Origin: Candidatus Latescibacterota bacterium
Lineage (GTDB): Bacteria; Latescibacterota; 4484-107
Reading direction: 5' to 3'
Assembly (NCBI GenBank): GCA_030613045.1
Contig: JAUWMS010000073.1
Location: 1-8,657, forward strand
Length of the DNA stretch: 8,657 bases
The notes under the pieces are model-generated. The model searched no databases. It saw only the letters and a list, made by a program, of their open reading frames with translations, and had not been told where the DNA came from. Shown here piece by piece: positions 1 through 6,020 of this stretch. The translations under genes and the position numbers were made by a program. Positions within the stretch are counted from its first letter, which is position 1. Each line of letters begins with the position of its first letter.

Positions 1-434
1 AAGCACCGGGGAGGGACGAAGACTTGCAGGGAAAGCCTTTCGTAGGCCGTTCCGGTCAATTGCTGACCAAAATCATCCAGGCCATTCACTTTACGCGGGC
101 GCAGGTGTACATCGCCAATATCCTCAAATGCCGTCCTCCCGACAATCGGGACCCGGAGCCTGAGGAGATTGCGCAGTGTGAGCCGCACCTTATCCGCCAG
201 ATCGAGCTCATTCAGCCGAAGATCATCTGCGCGCTGGGCCGGATCGCTGGTCAGACCTTGCTCAAAACTTCCGAGTCGTTGGGGCGTCTTCGTGAAAACG
301 TGCACCGCTATCAGGGCGTCAAACTGATCGTGACGTATCATCCGGCTGCTCTGCTCCGGAATCCCCAGTGGAAGCGACCCGCGTGGGAGGATATGAAACT
401 ATTGCGCCGGGAGTACGACGGAGTGGAGCTTTGA
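1..434 (+). CDS. Uracil-DNA glycosylase, family 4 (Fe-S type), 3' part
   Basis: This is a base-excision repair enzyme that removes uracil from DNA, cut by the left window edge. The frame is open from base 3 and begins APGRDEDLQGKPFVGRSG, which is most of the family 4 motif A (GEAPGxxEDxxGxPFVGxAG); the true start and the N-terminal cysteine pair lie upstream. Two cysteines spaced 16 residues apart (LKCRPPDNRDPEP...AQC, about bases 120-180) match the second half of the four-cysteine [4Fe-4S] signature of this family. The second active-site motif HPAALLR is encoded at 339-359, close to the C-terminus as expected. A TTG at 24 could be read as a start, but it falls inside motif A and is only a leucine codon. 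The gene ends 136 bases before dnaB. I see nothing broken in the visible part. Family assignment is secure; whether it acts mainly in repair of deaminated cytosine is inferred from the family. Confidence 0.92.
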   Translation, partial: APGRDEDLQGKPFVGRSGQLLTKIIQAIHFTRAQVYIANILKCRPPDNRDPEPEEIAQCEPHLIRQIELIQPKIICALGRIAGQTLLKTSESLGRLRENVHRYQGVKLIVTYHPAALLRNPQWKRPAWEDMKLLRREYDGVEL

Positions 435-445
435 CAGGGAAGTAG

Positions 446-530
446 TTCAAAGATTGCCAAAAGTTCAAAGATTTCAAAAATTGGGGTGCTGGCACCGCAG
501 GCAATCTTTGAAATTTTGGCAATTTTTGAA
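446..530. repeat. AT-rich inverted repeat element between UDG and dnaB (9-nt periodic arms)
   Basis: The arms are 446-473 and 503-530; one matches the reverse complement of the other at 26 of 28 positions. Each arm is built from 9-nt units such as ttcaaagat and tgccaaaag. The 29-nt spacer holds a GC-rich mini-hairpin (ggtgc-tg-gcacc, 485-496). Composition is far more AT-rich than the flanking genes. It is open on the plus strand, so dnaB could wrongly be extended upstream through it to 454. Confidence 0.85.
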
Positions 531-560
531 ATTTAGGCAATGGGGATGGGAAACGGGAAG

Positions 561-565
561 GGAGG
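561..565 (+). promoter_or_regulatory. Ribosome binding site deciding the dnaB start
   Basis: GGAGG lies 5 nt before the ATG at 571. It favours that ATG over the upstream in-frame ATG at 454, which lies inside the repeat element and would add 39 residues unlike any DnaB. Confidence 0.75.
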
Positions 566-570
566 AAAGG

Positions 571-1926
571 ATGGCCTCAGAAGAACGTACCGCGGAGCGT
601 ATTCCCCCTCAGGCGGTGGATGTAGAGCGGGCTGTGTTGGGCGCGATGTTGATCGAGCGGGAAGCCGGGCCCAAGTCCATCGAGGTTCTGGAGGAAGATT
701 ATTTCTACCGCGATGCGCACCGCAAGATTTTTTCGGCGATTGTGGCGCTTTTCGATCGTAGCGAGCCGGCGGACAGCCAAACCATTGTCGAGGAACTGAG
801 GAAGCGCAAGGAGTTGGACGCCATCGGCGGGGCATCGTATCTCGCCGAGTTGGCGACCGAGGTGGCCACGGCAGCCAACGTGGAGTATCACGCCAAGATC
901 GTCTCGGAGAAAGCCCTGCTGCGGAAGATGATCACGCTTTCTACGCAGATCGCCACCGAGTGCTACGAAGCCAGTCAGGGCGTGGATGACCTCATAGATC
1001 AGGCCGAGCAGCGCATTTTCAATCTGTCCTCCAAACGGCTGAGCAAGGGGTTTGAGCCGTTATCCGCGGTGCTTCACGATACCTTCGAGACCATCGAGCA
1101 GTCCCATCAACGTGAGGGGATGGTGTCCGGCGTGTCCACCGGGTACGATGAATTGGATGAGATGACCTCGGGGCTTCAGCCGTCTGAACTGGTCATTGTG
1201 GCGGGCAGACCCTCGATGGGAAAAACGGCGTTCGCGCTTTGTGTCGCCCGCAACGCCGCGATCGAGCACAAGGTTCCTGTGGGCATATTCAGCTTAGAGA
1301 TGGCGAATCATCAGTTGGCTCAGCGGCTGCTGTGTGCGGAGGCCAGGGTGGATGCGCATCGGTTGCGCATAGGCCGCCTGCCCGACGAGGCATGGGCGCA
1401 TCTCAGTCACTCGGTGGGAAAATTGGCGGAAGCGCCCATTTTTATTGACGATTCGCCCTCGTTGAGCGCCATGGAGATTCGGGCGAAGTCGCGCAGGCTT
1501 CAGAGCGAGCACGGCATCGGGATGATCATCGTGGATTATCTTCAATTGATGCGGGGGAGCGGGCGGGTGGAAAACCGTCAGCAGGAGATTTCACAGATAT
1601 CCAGGGCGCTCAAGGCATTGGCCAAGGAGTTGAACGTTCCGGTCATCGCGGTATCTCAGCTTTCCAGAGCGGTGGAGACGCGTGGAGGCGACCGTCGCCC
1701 CATGCTCTCGGATCTGAGGGAATCCGGAGCGATCGAGCAGGACGCCGACGTGGTGATGTTCATCTATCGGGAGGAGCGGTACAATCCGGACACCGAGCAA
1801 AAAGGTATTGCGGAAGTGATCATCGGAAAGCAGCGCAATGGTCCCATCGGAACGGTGAAGCTGACGTGGATCAATGAGTACGCCCGATTTGAAAATCCGG
1901 TCTTCAGAAAAGAAGAGCCCTTCTAA
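571..1926 (+). CDS. dnaB: Replicative DNA helicase DnaB
   Basis: This is the hexameric 5'-3' helicase that unwinds DNA at the replication fork. The 451-residue product matches the usual DnaB length (450-470). The N-terminal domain opens with IPPQAVDVERAVLGAMLI (about residues 11-28), the standard DnaB beginning, and runs to about residue 115. The RecA-like ATPase domain spans about 185-445. It has Walker A GRPSMGKT (residues 212-219, Lys218), Walker B MIIVDYLQLM (Asp322), the SQLSRAVE segment and the strongly conserved LRESGAIEQDADVVMFIYRE. No intein interrupts the Walker A region, a common insertion site in this family. The ATG at 571 is chosen because of the GGAGG 5 nt upstream and because conserved sequence begins shortly after it. 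The TPR gene follows after only 30 bases and is probably co-transcribed. The gene is intact. Confidence 0.98.
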   Translation: MASEERTAERIPPQAVDVERAVLGAMLIEREAGPKSIEVLEEDYFYRDAHRKIFSAIVALFDRSEPADSQTIVEELRKRKELDAIGGASYLAELATEVATAANVEYHAKIVSEKALLRKMITLSTQIATECYEASQGVDDLIDQAEQRIFNLSSKRLSKGFEPLSAVLHDTFETIEQSHQREGMVSGVSTGYDELDEMTSGLQPSELVIVAGRPSMGKTAFALCVARNAAIEHKVPVGIFSLEMANHQLAQRLLCAEARVDAHRLRIGRLPDEAWAHLSHSVGKLAEAPIFIDDSPSLSAMEIRAKSRRLQSEHGIGMIIVDYLQLMRGSGRVENRQQEISQISRALKALAKELNVPVIAVSQLSRAVETRGGDRRPMLSDLRESGAIEQDADVVMFIYREERYNPDTEQKGIAEVIIGKQRNGPIGTVKLTWINEYARFENPVFRKEEPF

Positions 1927-1956
1927 AACACCAATCGCCAAACGAAGGAGAACAAA

Positions 1957-2625
1957 ATGCTTAAGCCTCGTAAAAGATTGACGAAAAGGGAAGTGAAGGA
2001 GGACAAATTTGTTACGTTTGCGTCGAACGCAACGGATTTTTTTCAGCAAAATTGGAGGCAGATAGCTTTGGGCATTGCGGCTGTGCTGGTCGTGATTCTT
2101 GTTAGTGCGGGATGGGTAAAGAATCGGCAGACACGAGAGAACACCGCCTCGGAGCGGCTTGCCGAGGCAGCCATTGCGGAACAGGAAGGGAAGACGGATC
2201 GGGCCGAAGCATTATATGCAGAGGTCGTCTCCAAATTCGGGCGCACCAAAGCCGGAATTCCCGCCTGCACTTCGTTGGGAGCGCTCCAATTCTCCGCGGG
2301 AAAATTCGATGAGGCCATAGCAACTTACCGGAAGGCGCTGGCCCGGGGCGGAGCCGATCCATTGGGGGCCTTTGCCGCGTATAGCGGAGTGGGCGCGTGC
2401 CTCGAGGAGCAAGGGAAGTACGAGGAAGCGGCGATCCAACATCGCTCGTATGCCCAAAAATATCCCCGTTCTCCGCTCGCACCGGAGGCGTTATCCGACG
2501 CAGCGCGGTGTTTTATCCAGGCAGACCGTTCGGATGAGGCTAAGGCCACATGGGAGCAGATTGTGAAAGCGTATCCCAAATCCCAGGCGGCGGTTCAGGC
2601 CAAAAATGCGATTAAGATGCTATAG
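1957..2625 (+). CDS. Membrane-anchored tetratricopeptide repeat protein
   Basis: This is a 222-residue protein of unknown specific role. A Lys/Arg-rich cytoplasmic head (MLKPRKRLTKREVKEDKFVT) precedes one transmembrane helix at about residues 35-54 (QIALGIAAVLVVILVSAGWV). The remainder is alpha-helical, with roughly four TPR-like units from about residue 65 to the end, including GKTDRAEALYAEVVSKFG, GKFDEAIATYRKAL, GKYEEAAIQHRSYAQKYP and DRSDEAKATWEQIVKAYP. The positive head suggests an N-in orientation with the TPRs outside the cytoplasm, similar in plan to YfgM-type envelope proteins; that comparison is inference from layout. AAGGAG sits upstream of the ATG with a short spacer. It follows dnaB by 30 bases, so shared transcription is likely, but no functional link to replication is evident. 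A protein-protein scaffold role is the most that TPRs justify. Confidence 0.88.
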   Translation: MLKPRKRLTKREVKEDKFVTFASNATDFFQQNWRQIALGIAAVLVVILVSAGWVKNRQTRENTASERLAEAAIAEQEGKTDRAEALYAEVVSKFGRTKAGIPACTSLGALQFSAGKFDEAIATYRKALARGGADPLGAFAAYSGVGACLEEQGKYEEAAIQHRSYAQKYPRSPLAPEALSDAARCFIQADRSDEAKATWEQIVKAYPKSQAAVQAKNAIKML

Positions 2626-2630
2626 ATTTG

Positions 2631-2843
2631 CACCGCAAAGGCGCAAAGAGCGCAAAGACTTCAAACAAGATCGAACACCGAAAAACACTGAAGCACACCG
2701 AAAAAAACCAAAATCTGGTCTCTTCGGTGTTTTTCGGTGTGCTTCGGTGTTGGATAGGCAGGCCTTTTCAAACATCCTCTTAACATTACCTTGGACCTTC
2801 CCCTTAATCTGCCTTTCTTTGCGCCCTTTGCGCCTTTGCGGTG
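2631..2843. repeat. Outer inverted repeat of a nested element (CACCGCAAAG-type, 9-nt period)
   Basis: Arms 2631-2658 and 2816-2843 are reverse complements at 27 of 28 positions. Each is built from 9-nt units (caccgcaaa, ggcgcaaag, agcgcaaag). The 157-nt space between them contains a second, unrelated inverted repeat. The element fills almost the whole TPR-GH57 gap: it begins 5 nt after the TPR stop codon and ends 24 nt before the GH57 ATG. The arm units resemble those of the element inside the GH57 gene. Confidence 0.9.
2674..2751. repeat. Inner inverted repeat nested in the 2631-2843 element (ACACCGAA-type, 10-nt period)
   Basis: Arms 2674-2702 and 2723-2751 are reverse complements at 24 of 29 positions, around a 20-nt spacer. 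The arms repeat a 10-nt unit containing cacYgaa. It lies off-centre inside the outer repeat and differs in sequence and period, which suggests that one element inserted into the other. Confidence 0.85.
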
Positions 2844-2854
2844 AGAATAGTTAT

Positions 2855-2860
2855 TTGGAG
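2855..2860 (+). promoter_or_regulatory. Ribosome binding site deciding the GH57 start
   Basis: TTGGAG ends 7 nt before the ATG at 2868. The alternative in-frame GTG at 2841 lies inside the right arm of the repeat and would add nine residues that precede the conserved GH57 beginning, so it is unlikely. Confidence 0.6.
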
Positions 2861-2867
2861 AAATGGA

Positions 2868-5120
2868 ATGAGTAAGCTTTACGTGGCGTTCGTGTGGCAC
2901 ATGCATCAACCGTATTACAAAGATCCGGATAGCGGGGTCTATCTGATGCCGTGGGTGCGGCTCCATGCGACCAAAGATTACTACGATATGGCGACGATCC
3001 TGGAGGATTTTCCGAATATCCATCAGACATTCAACCTCGTGCCTTCTCTCGTGGAGCAGATCCGGGAATACGCATCCGGGGCGGTGGATCGGGGGATGGT
3101 GTTGACACGGAAAATCCCCTCCGATCTTACGAAGGACGAAAAAGTGGAGATGCTCTCCACTTTTTTTATGGCCAACCGGGAGCGGCTCATTCTTCCGCAT
3201 CGGCGCTTTAAGGAACTCCTGACGCTCCGGGGACGCGACGAGAGCGAACAAGCGCTCCGAAAGGCATCTGAAAAATTTTCGGAGCGGGACTGGTTGGATC
3301 TGCAGGTATGGTTCAATCTGGTCTGGATTGATCCTTCGCATCGCTCCGATCCTCCGCTACGCCGACTTTTCGACAAGGCGACGGATTTCAACGAGGAGGA
3401 TAAGGCGGAGGTGCTCCGGATTCATCGTCGTATTCTGGAGAAGGTGATCCCCAAGCACCAGGAACTTTGGGATACGGGTCAGATCGAAATCACGACAAGC
3501 CCGTTCTATCATCCGATCCTGCCGCTGTTGTGCGATACGAACGTGGCGAGAGAGGCTTTGCCGACGACGGATCTGCCGGAACGGCGATTCCAGGCGCCGG
3601 AAGACGCGAAGGTGCAGATTGAGACGGGACTTCAGTACATCGAAGAAACCTTCGGACGGCGTCCGAAAGGGATGTGGCCCTCGGAGGGAAGCGTAAGTCC
3701 CCAGGCTGTGGAATTGATGGCCGATGCGGGCGTGAAGTGGATCGCCACGGATGAAGGGGTATTGGCGGGAAGTCTCGGAGAGGCGATCCGGCGGGATAGC
3801 AAGGGGCGTCTTCAAAATCCGGAGCGGCTCTATCGTCCCTATCGCTTTGGGAACATGCAGATGATCTTCCGGGATCACGTACTGTCGGACCGGATCGGAT
3901 TCGTGTATGCGACGTGGCCTCCCTTCAAGGCAGCCGAGGATCTAATGGGACGCCTTCGGGCGATTCGGGAGGATCTGGCAGGCCGGGGAATGGAACATGG
4001 ATTGGTGAGCATCATCCTCGATGGGGAGAATTGCTGGGAATCCTACGAAAACGATGGGATAGACTTTTTACGGGCGCTCTACGGAAAAATTACGGAGCAG
4101 GAGAAGATCGAGGCGGTGACCGTAGGGGAGTATCTCGAAAAATTTCCGCCGGAACAATCCCTATCCAAGCTCCACCCGGGTTCCTGGATCAACGCGAACT
4201 TCCGCATCTGGATCGGTCACCCGGAGGACAATCGGGCGTGGGATTTGCTGCATCAGACACGAGAGATGCTGGTCGGGGAGACGACAGATTTTACCGCGGA
4301 GCGCGCAAAGGACGCGGAGAACACCATAAAACCTCCTTCAGGTCTCAGCGATCTCCGCGGTCTCAGCGGTGAAAAGGTTGAGACGCTCGAAGCCGCGTGG
4401 CGGGAACTCTACGTCGCGGAGGGAAGCGATTGGTGCTGGTGGTATGGGGACGAGCATTCCTCTCAGGACGACGAGCGTTTCGACTATCTGTTTCGGCGGC
4501 ATCTCGCGCGGGTGTACGAATCGCTTGGGAGGGAAGTTCCCGTGGCGTTGCTCCAGCCCATTCGGAAGATCGGCCATCCCTCCGCGTCCGTTTATGCGCC
4601 GTTGGGACTGATTTCACCGGATATTGATGGAAAATGGTCGCACTTTTATGAGTGGACCGGGGCCGGATATATTGATCCTCTCAAAGCGGGCGGGGCGATG
4701 CACCAGACGAGCGGGATCGTTCGGGGGATTTACTACGGCAGCGATTTGGAGCGTTTCTTTCTTCGCGTAGATGTGCACGCTTCTATGCGCGCCGCGTTCG
4801 AGCAGACTACTGTGGTCTTAGACGTGTTGGAGCCCCAGCGCCTGCGTGTCGAGGCTTCAAGCAATGAGGAATCCATTCGGATCTATGCGAATGGCGGCGA
4901 TGGATGGGAATCCGTCTCCGGGGACGAAACGGTTTCCGCTGCCTTCGTGGACTGCTTCGAGCTTTGCGTTCCATTTCAGAAGCTGAATGGGACTCCTGGA
5001 CAGAAAATACGGTTTCGGATTGTATTGAAAACGGAGGATCGGGAATTGGAGGCATGGCCGCGGGGTGGTGTGGTATCCCTTCCGGTACCCACCGAAGAAT
5101 TAGTGGAGGACCCGTGGTGA
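2868..5120 (+). CDS. Glycoside hydrolase family 57 (alpha-amylase/amylopullulanase-like)
   Basis: This 750-residue enzyme is expected to act on alpha-glucans such as starch or glycogen by the retaining mechanism of GH57. There is no signal peptide, so it is probably cytoplasmic. It begins at once with the first GH57 conserved region, FVWHMHQP (residues 8-15). The WPSE region holds the likely nucleophile Glu273. RDHVLSDRIGF follows, with Asp336 or Asp341 as candidate acid/base, and then DGENCWESY (385-393). Further on, EGSDWCWWYGDEHSS and the RRHLARVYESLG helix fit the amylopullulanase-like branch. The last part (about 590-750) looks like a beta-rich accessory domain that I cannot name. Oddities: an in-frame palindromic repeat supplies about residues 475-503, and a terminator-like hairpin lies at 3139-3167. 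The exact substrate and bond specificity cannot be read from sequence alone. The gene converges on pyrE. Confidence 0.94.
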   Translation: MSKLYVAFVWHMHQPYYKDPDSGVYLMPWVRLHATKDYYDMATILEDFPNIHQTFNLVPSLVEQIREYASGAVDRGMVLTRKIPSDLTKDEKVEMLSTFFMANRERLILPHRRFKELLTLRGRDESEQALRKASEKFSERDWLDLQVWFNLVWIDPSHRSDPPLRRLFDKATDFNEEDKAEVLRIHRRILEKVIPKHQELWDTGQIEITTSPFYHPILPLLCDTNVAREALPTTDLPERRFQAPEDAKVQIETGLQYIEETFGRRPKGMWPSEGSVSPQAVELMADAGVKWIATDEGVLAGSLGEAIRRDSKGRLQNPERLYRPYRFGNMQMIFRDHVLSDRIGFVYATWPPFKAAEDLMGRLRAIREDLAGRGMEHGLVSIILDGENCWESYENDGIDFLRALYGKITEQEKIEAVTVGEYLEKFPPEQSLSKLHPGSWINANFRIWIGHPEDNRAWDLLHQTREMLVGETTDFTAERAKDAENTIKPPSGLSDLRGLSGEKVETLEAAWRELYVAEGSDWCWWYGDEHSSQDDERFDYLFRRHLARVYESLGREVPVALLQPIRKIGHPSASVYAPLGLISPDIDGKWSHFYEWTGAGYIDPLKAGGAMHQTSGIVRGIYYGSDLERFFLRVDVHASMRAAFEQTTVVLDVLEPQRLRVEASSNEESIRIYANGGDGWESVSGDETVSAAFVDCFELCVPFQKLNGTPGQKIRFRIVLKTEDRELEAWPRGGVVSLPVPTEELVEDPW
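3139..3167 (+). other. Terminator-like hairpin inside the GH57 coding sequence
   Basis: A perfect 12-bp inverted repeat (aaaaagtggaga / tctccacttttt) has a 3-nt loop and ends in a run of seven T, the form of an intrinsic terminator, about 90 codons into the gene. The encoded residues (KVEMLSTFFMANRE) look like ordinary GH57 sequence, so it may be a codon-level coincidence. Confidence 0.55.
4289..4375. repeat. In-frame palindromic repeat element embedded in the GH57 gene
   Basis: Arms 4293-4319 and 4344-4370 are reverse complements at 19 of 27 positions and are extended by TTTT and AAAA flanks. Each arm is three 9-nt units of the type accgcggag, gacgcggag or cgcgcaaag. The whole is 87 bases, exactly 29 codons, and carries no stop in the gene's frame. 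The encoded residues (about 475-503, FTAERAKDAENTIKPPSGLS and onward to GEK) sit between two conserved GH57 segments. The units match the family of the intergenic element at 2631-2843. Confidence 0.82.
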
Positions 5121-5129
5121 TGAATAACC

Positions 5130-5162
5130 AGATTTCCAAAGTCTTGAAGACTTTGGAAATCT
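5130..5162. repeat. Perfect 33-bp palindrome in the convergent intergenic gap
   Basis: Sixteen-base arms (agatttccaaagtctt and its exact complement) meet at a single central G at 5146. It lies 9 bases after the GH57 stop codon, in the 154-bp gap where the GH57 and pyrE transcripts converge. No T run follows directly; the nearest is at 5184-5189. It could be a dispersed palindromic repeat, a bidirectional transcript end, or both. The remainder of the gap (5163-5274) shows only a weak 7-bp inverted repeat (5214-5220 / 5238-5244) and no gene. Confidence 0.8.
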
Positions 5163-5274
5163 TACCACATCCCAAAGGTCACCTTTTTTCTCCTTGGTTC
5201 GCATAAGAGATATTATGTAAACTTGAAAAAATGCCCCTTACATATGCTTCCTCCCCTCCCATCTGCTTTCTCCC

Positions 5275-5850
5275 TTAGCGACTCGCAGACTTCGATTCCT
5301 TTCTCTTCTCCTCCAACAACTCCTCTATCGTAAAGACGGACTCGAACACGTACCCGGCTTCCTCTACATTCTCCCGCGCGGATTGAAGCCGATCTATGAC
5401 GCACAAGAGTTTCTTCACCTCACAGCCCAGTTCCTTCTCCACCGCCTGCGCCGCCGAGATCATCTGTGTGGCGGTGGTCACGGTATCATCTACAATGACC
5501 ACGCGCATGCCCGGCTCCAATGGCCCCTCCACGCGCTTCTGCATCCCGTGCCCCTTCGGCTCCTTGCGCACCATAAAGCCCCGAACCGAAAGTCCCTGCG
5601 ATCCCGCCACAGCCGCCACTGCGCCCGCGATCGGATCCGCAGCTGTGGTGGGTCCGCCCACGGCATCCACGTCGGCTCCGATGGCCGCCAACAGCACTTT
5701 CGCAGTCAGATAGGCGCCCTGGGGATCCCGCGTGATCAAACGCCGCTCCACGTAGTAATCCGACTTCTGCCCTGATGACAGGATAAACTCCCCGAACCGA
5801 ACCGCCCGTTCCGCAATAAGTCGTTTAAGTTTCGCTTTGTAGTTGATCAT
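5275..5850 (-). CDS. pyrE: Orotate phosphoribosyltransferase
   Basis: This enzyme joins orotate to PRPP to make orotidine 5'-phosphate, the fifth step of de novo pyrimidine synthesis, in the cytoplasm. The 191 residues fit the family (about 180-215). FILSSGQKSDYYVERRLIT (22-40) is the N-terminal orotate-side segment, and AVGGPTTAADPIAGAVA (63-79) is typical of PyrE. The flexible catalytic loop RKEPKGHG (95-102) includes the conserved Lys and His. The PRPP motif VVIVDDTVTTATQ (117-129) has Thr-Ala-Thr where most relatives have Thr-Gly-Gly. FTIEELL near the end (173-179) is also common in PyrE. A GAGGGA ribosome binding site precedes the ATG. A 170-bp gap carrying a repeat separates it from the acetyltransferase upstream. 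No other pyrimidine gene is visible, so it probably stands alone. Confidence 0.94.
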   Translation of the reverse strand: MINYKAKLKRLIAERAVRFGEFILSSGQKSDYYVERRLITRDPQGAYLTAKVLLAAIGADVDAVGGPTTAADPIAGAVAAVAGSQGLSVRGFMVRKEPKGHGMQKRVEGPLEPGMRVVIVDDTVTTATQMISAAQAVEKELGCEVKKLLCVIDRLQSARENVEEAGYVFESVFTIEELLEEKRKESKSASR

Positions 5851-5870
5851 AAGTCCCTCTTTTCTAATAA

Positions 5871-5951
5871 GTAATGAACAATGAAGAATACCCGACCCAA
5901 CCGCTCGAATTCGGGGAGGGGCTGGGAACGGTATTGCTCATTGCTCATTAC
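5871..5951. repeat. AATGAGY-type inverted repeat element, copy A
   Basis: Arms 5871-5891 and 5931-5951 are reverse complements at 18 of 21 positions and consist of 7-nt units (aatgagc, aatgaac). The 39-nt spacer includes gaattc and G-rich runs. Its reverse complement aligns with copy B (6837-6909), spacer included: 42 of 49 bases agree between the reverse complement of 5871-5919 and 6861-6909. The two are therefore homologous elements in opposite orientation, on either side of the acetyltransferase gene. Confidence 0.88.
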
Positions 5952-6020
5952 TCATTGTTCATTGAAATTGGAACCTCCCCCACCTCATTTCACTGACTTT
6001 CAACGAAATGGGATCATAAA

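Noticed and set aside
431..460. TTGACA at 431-436 as a -35 box for dnaB
   Set aside because: No TATAAT-like hexamer lies 16-18 bases downstream; the sequence there is repeat arm (ttgcca). The hexamer also overlaps the UDG stop codon.
446..540. CRISPR array or tandem array between UDG and dnaB
   Set aside because: Units are 9 nt and degenerate, arranged as one inverted pair; there are no regular spacers and no cas genes in the window.
5174..5189. aaaggt-acctttttt as an intrinsic terminator for GH57
   Set aside because: The stem is about 5 bp with a one-base centre, which cannot form a proper loop; only the T run fits.
5120..5206. Short open frame MNNQISKVLKTLEI... overlapping the GH57 stop codon
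   Set aside because: Its first half is only a translation of the 33-bp palindrome, there is no conserved sequence, and GTGGTGATG does not give a convincing ribosome binding site.
5986..6010. Hairpin catttc/gaaatg downstream of the acetyltransferase as its terminator
   Set aside because: The stem is six AT-rich base pairs with a 13-nt loop and has no T run on the minus strand.
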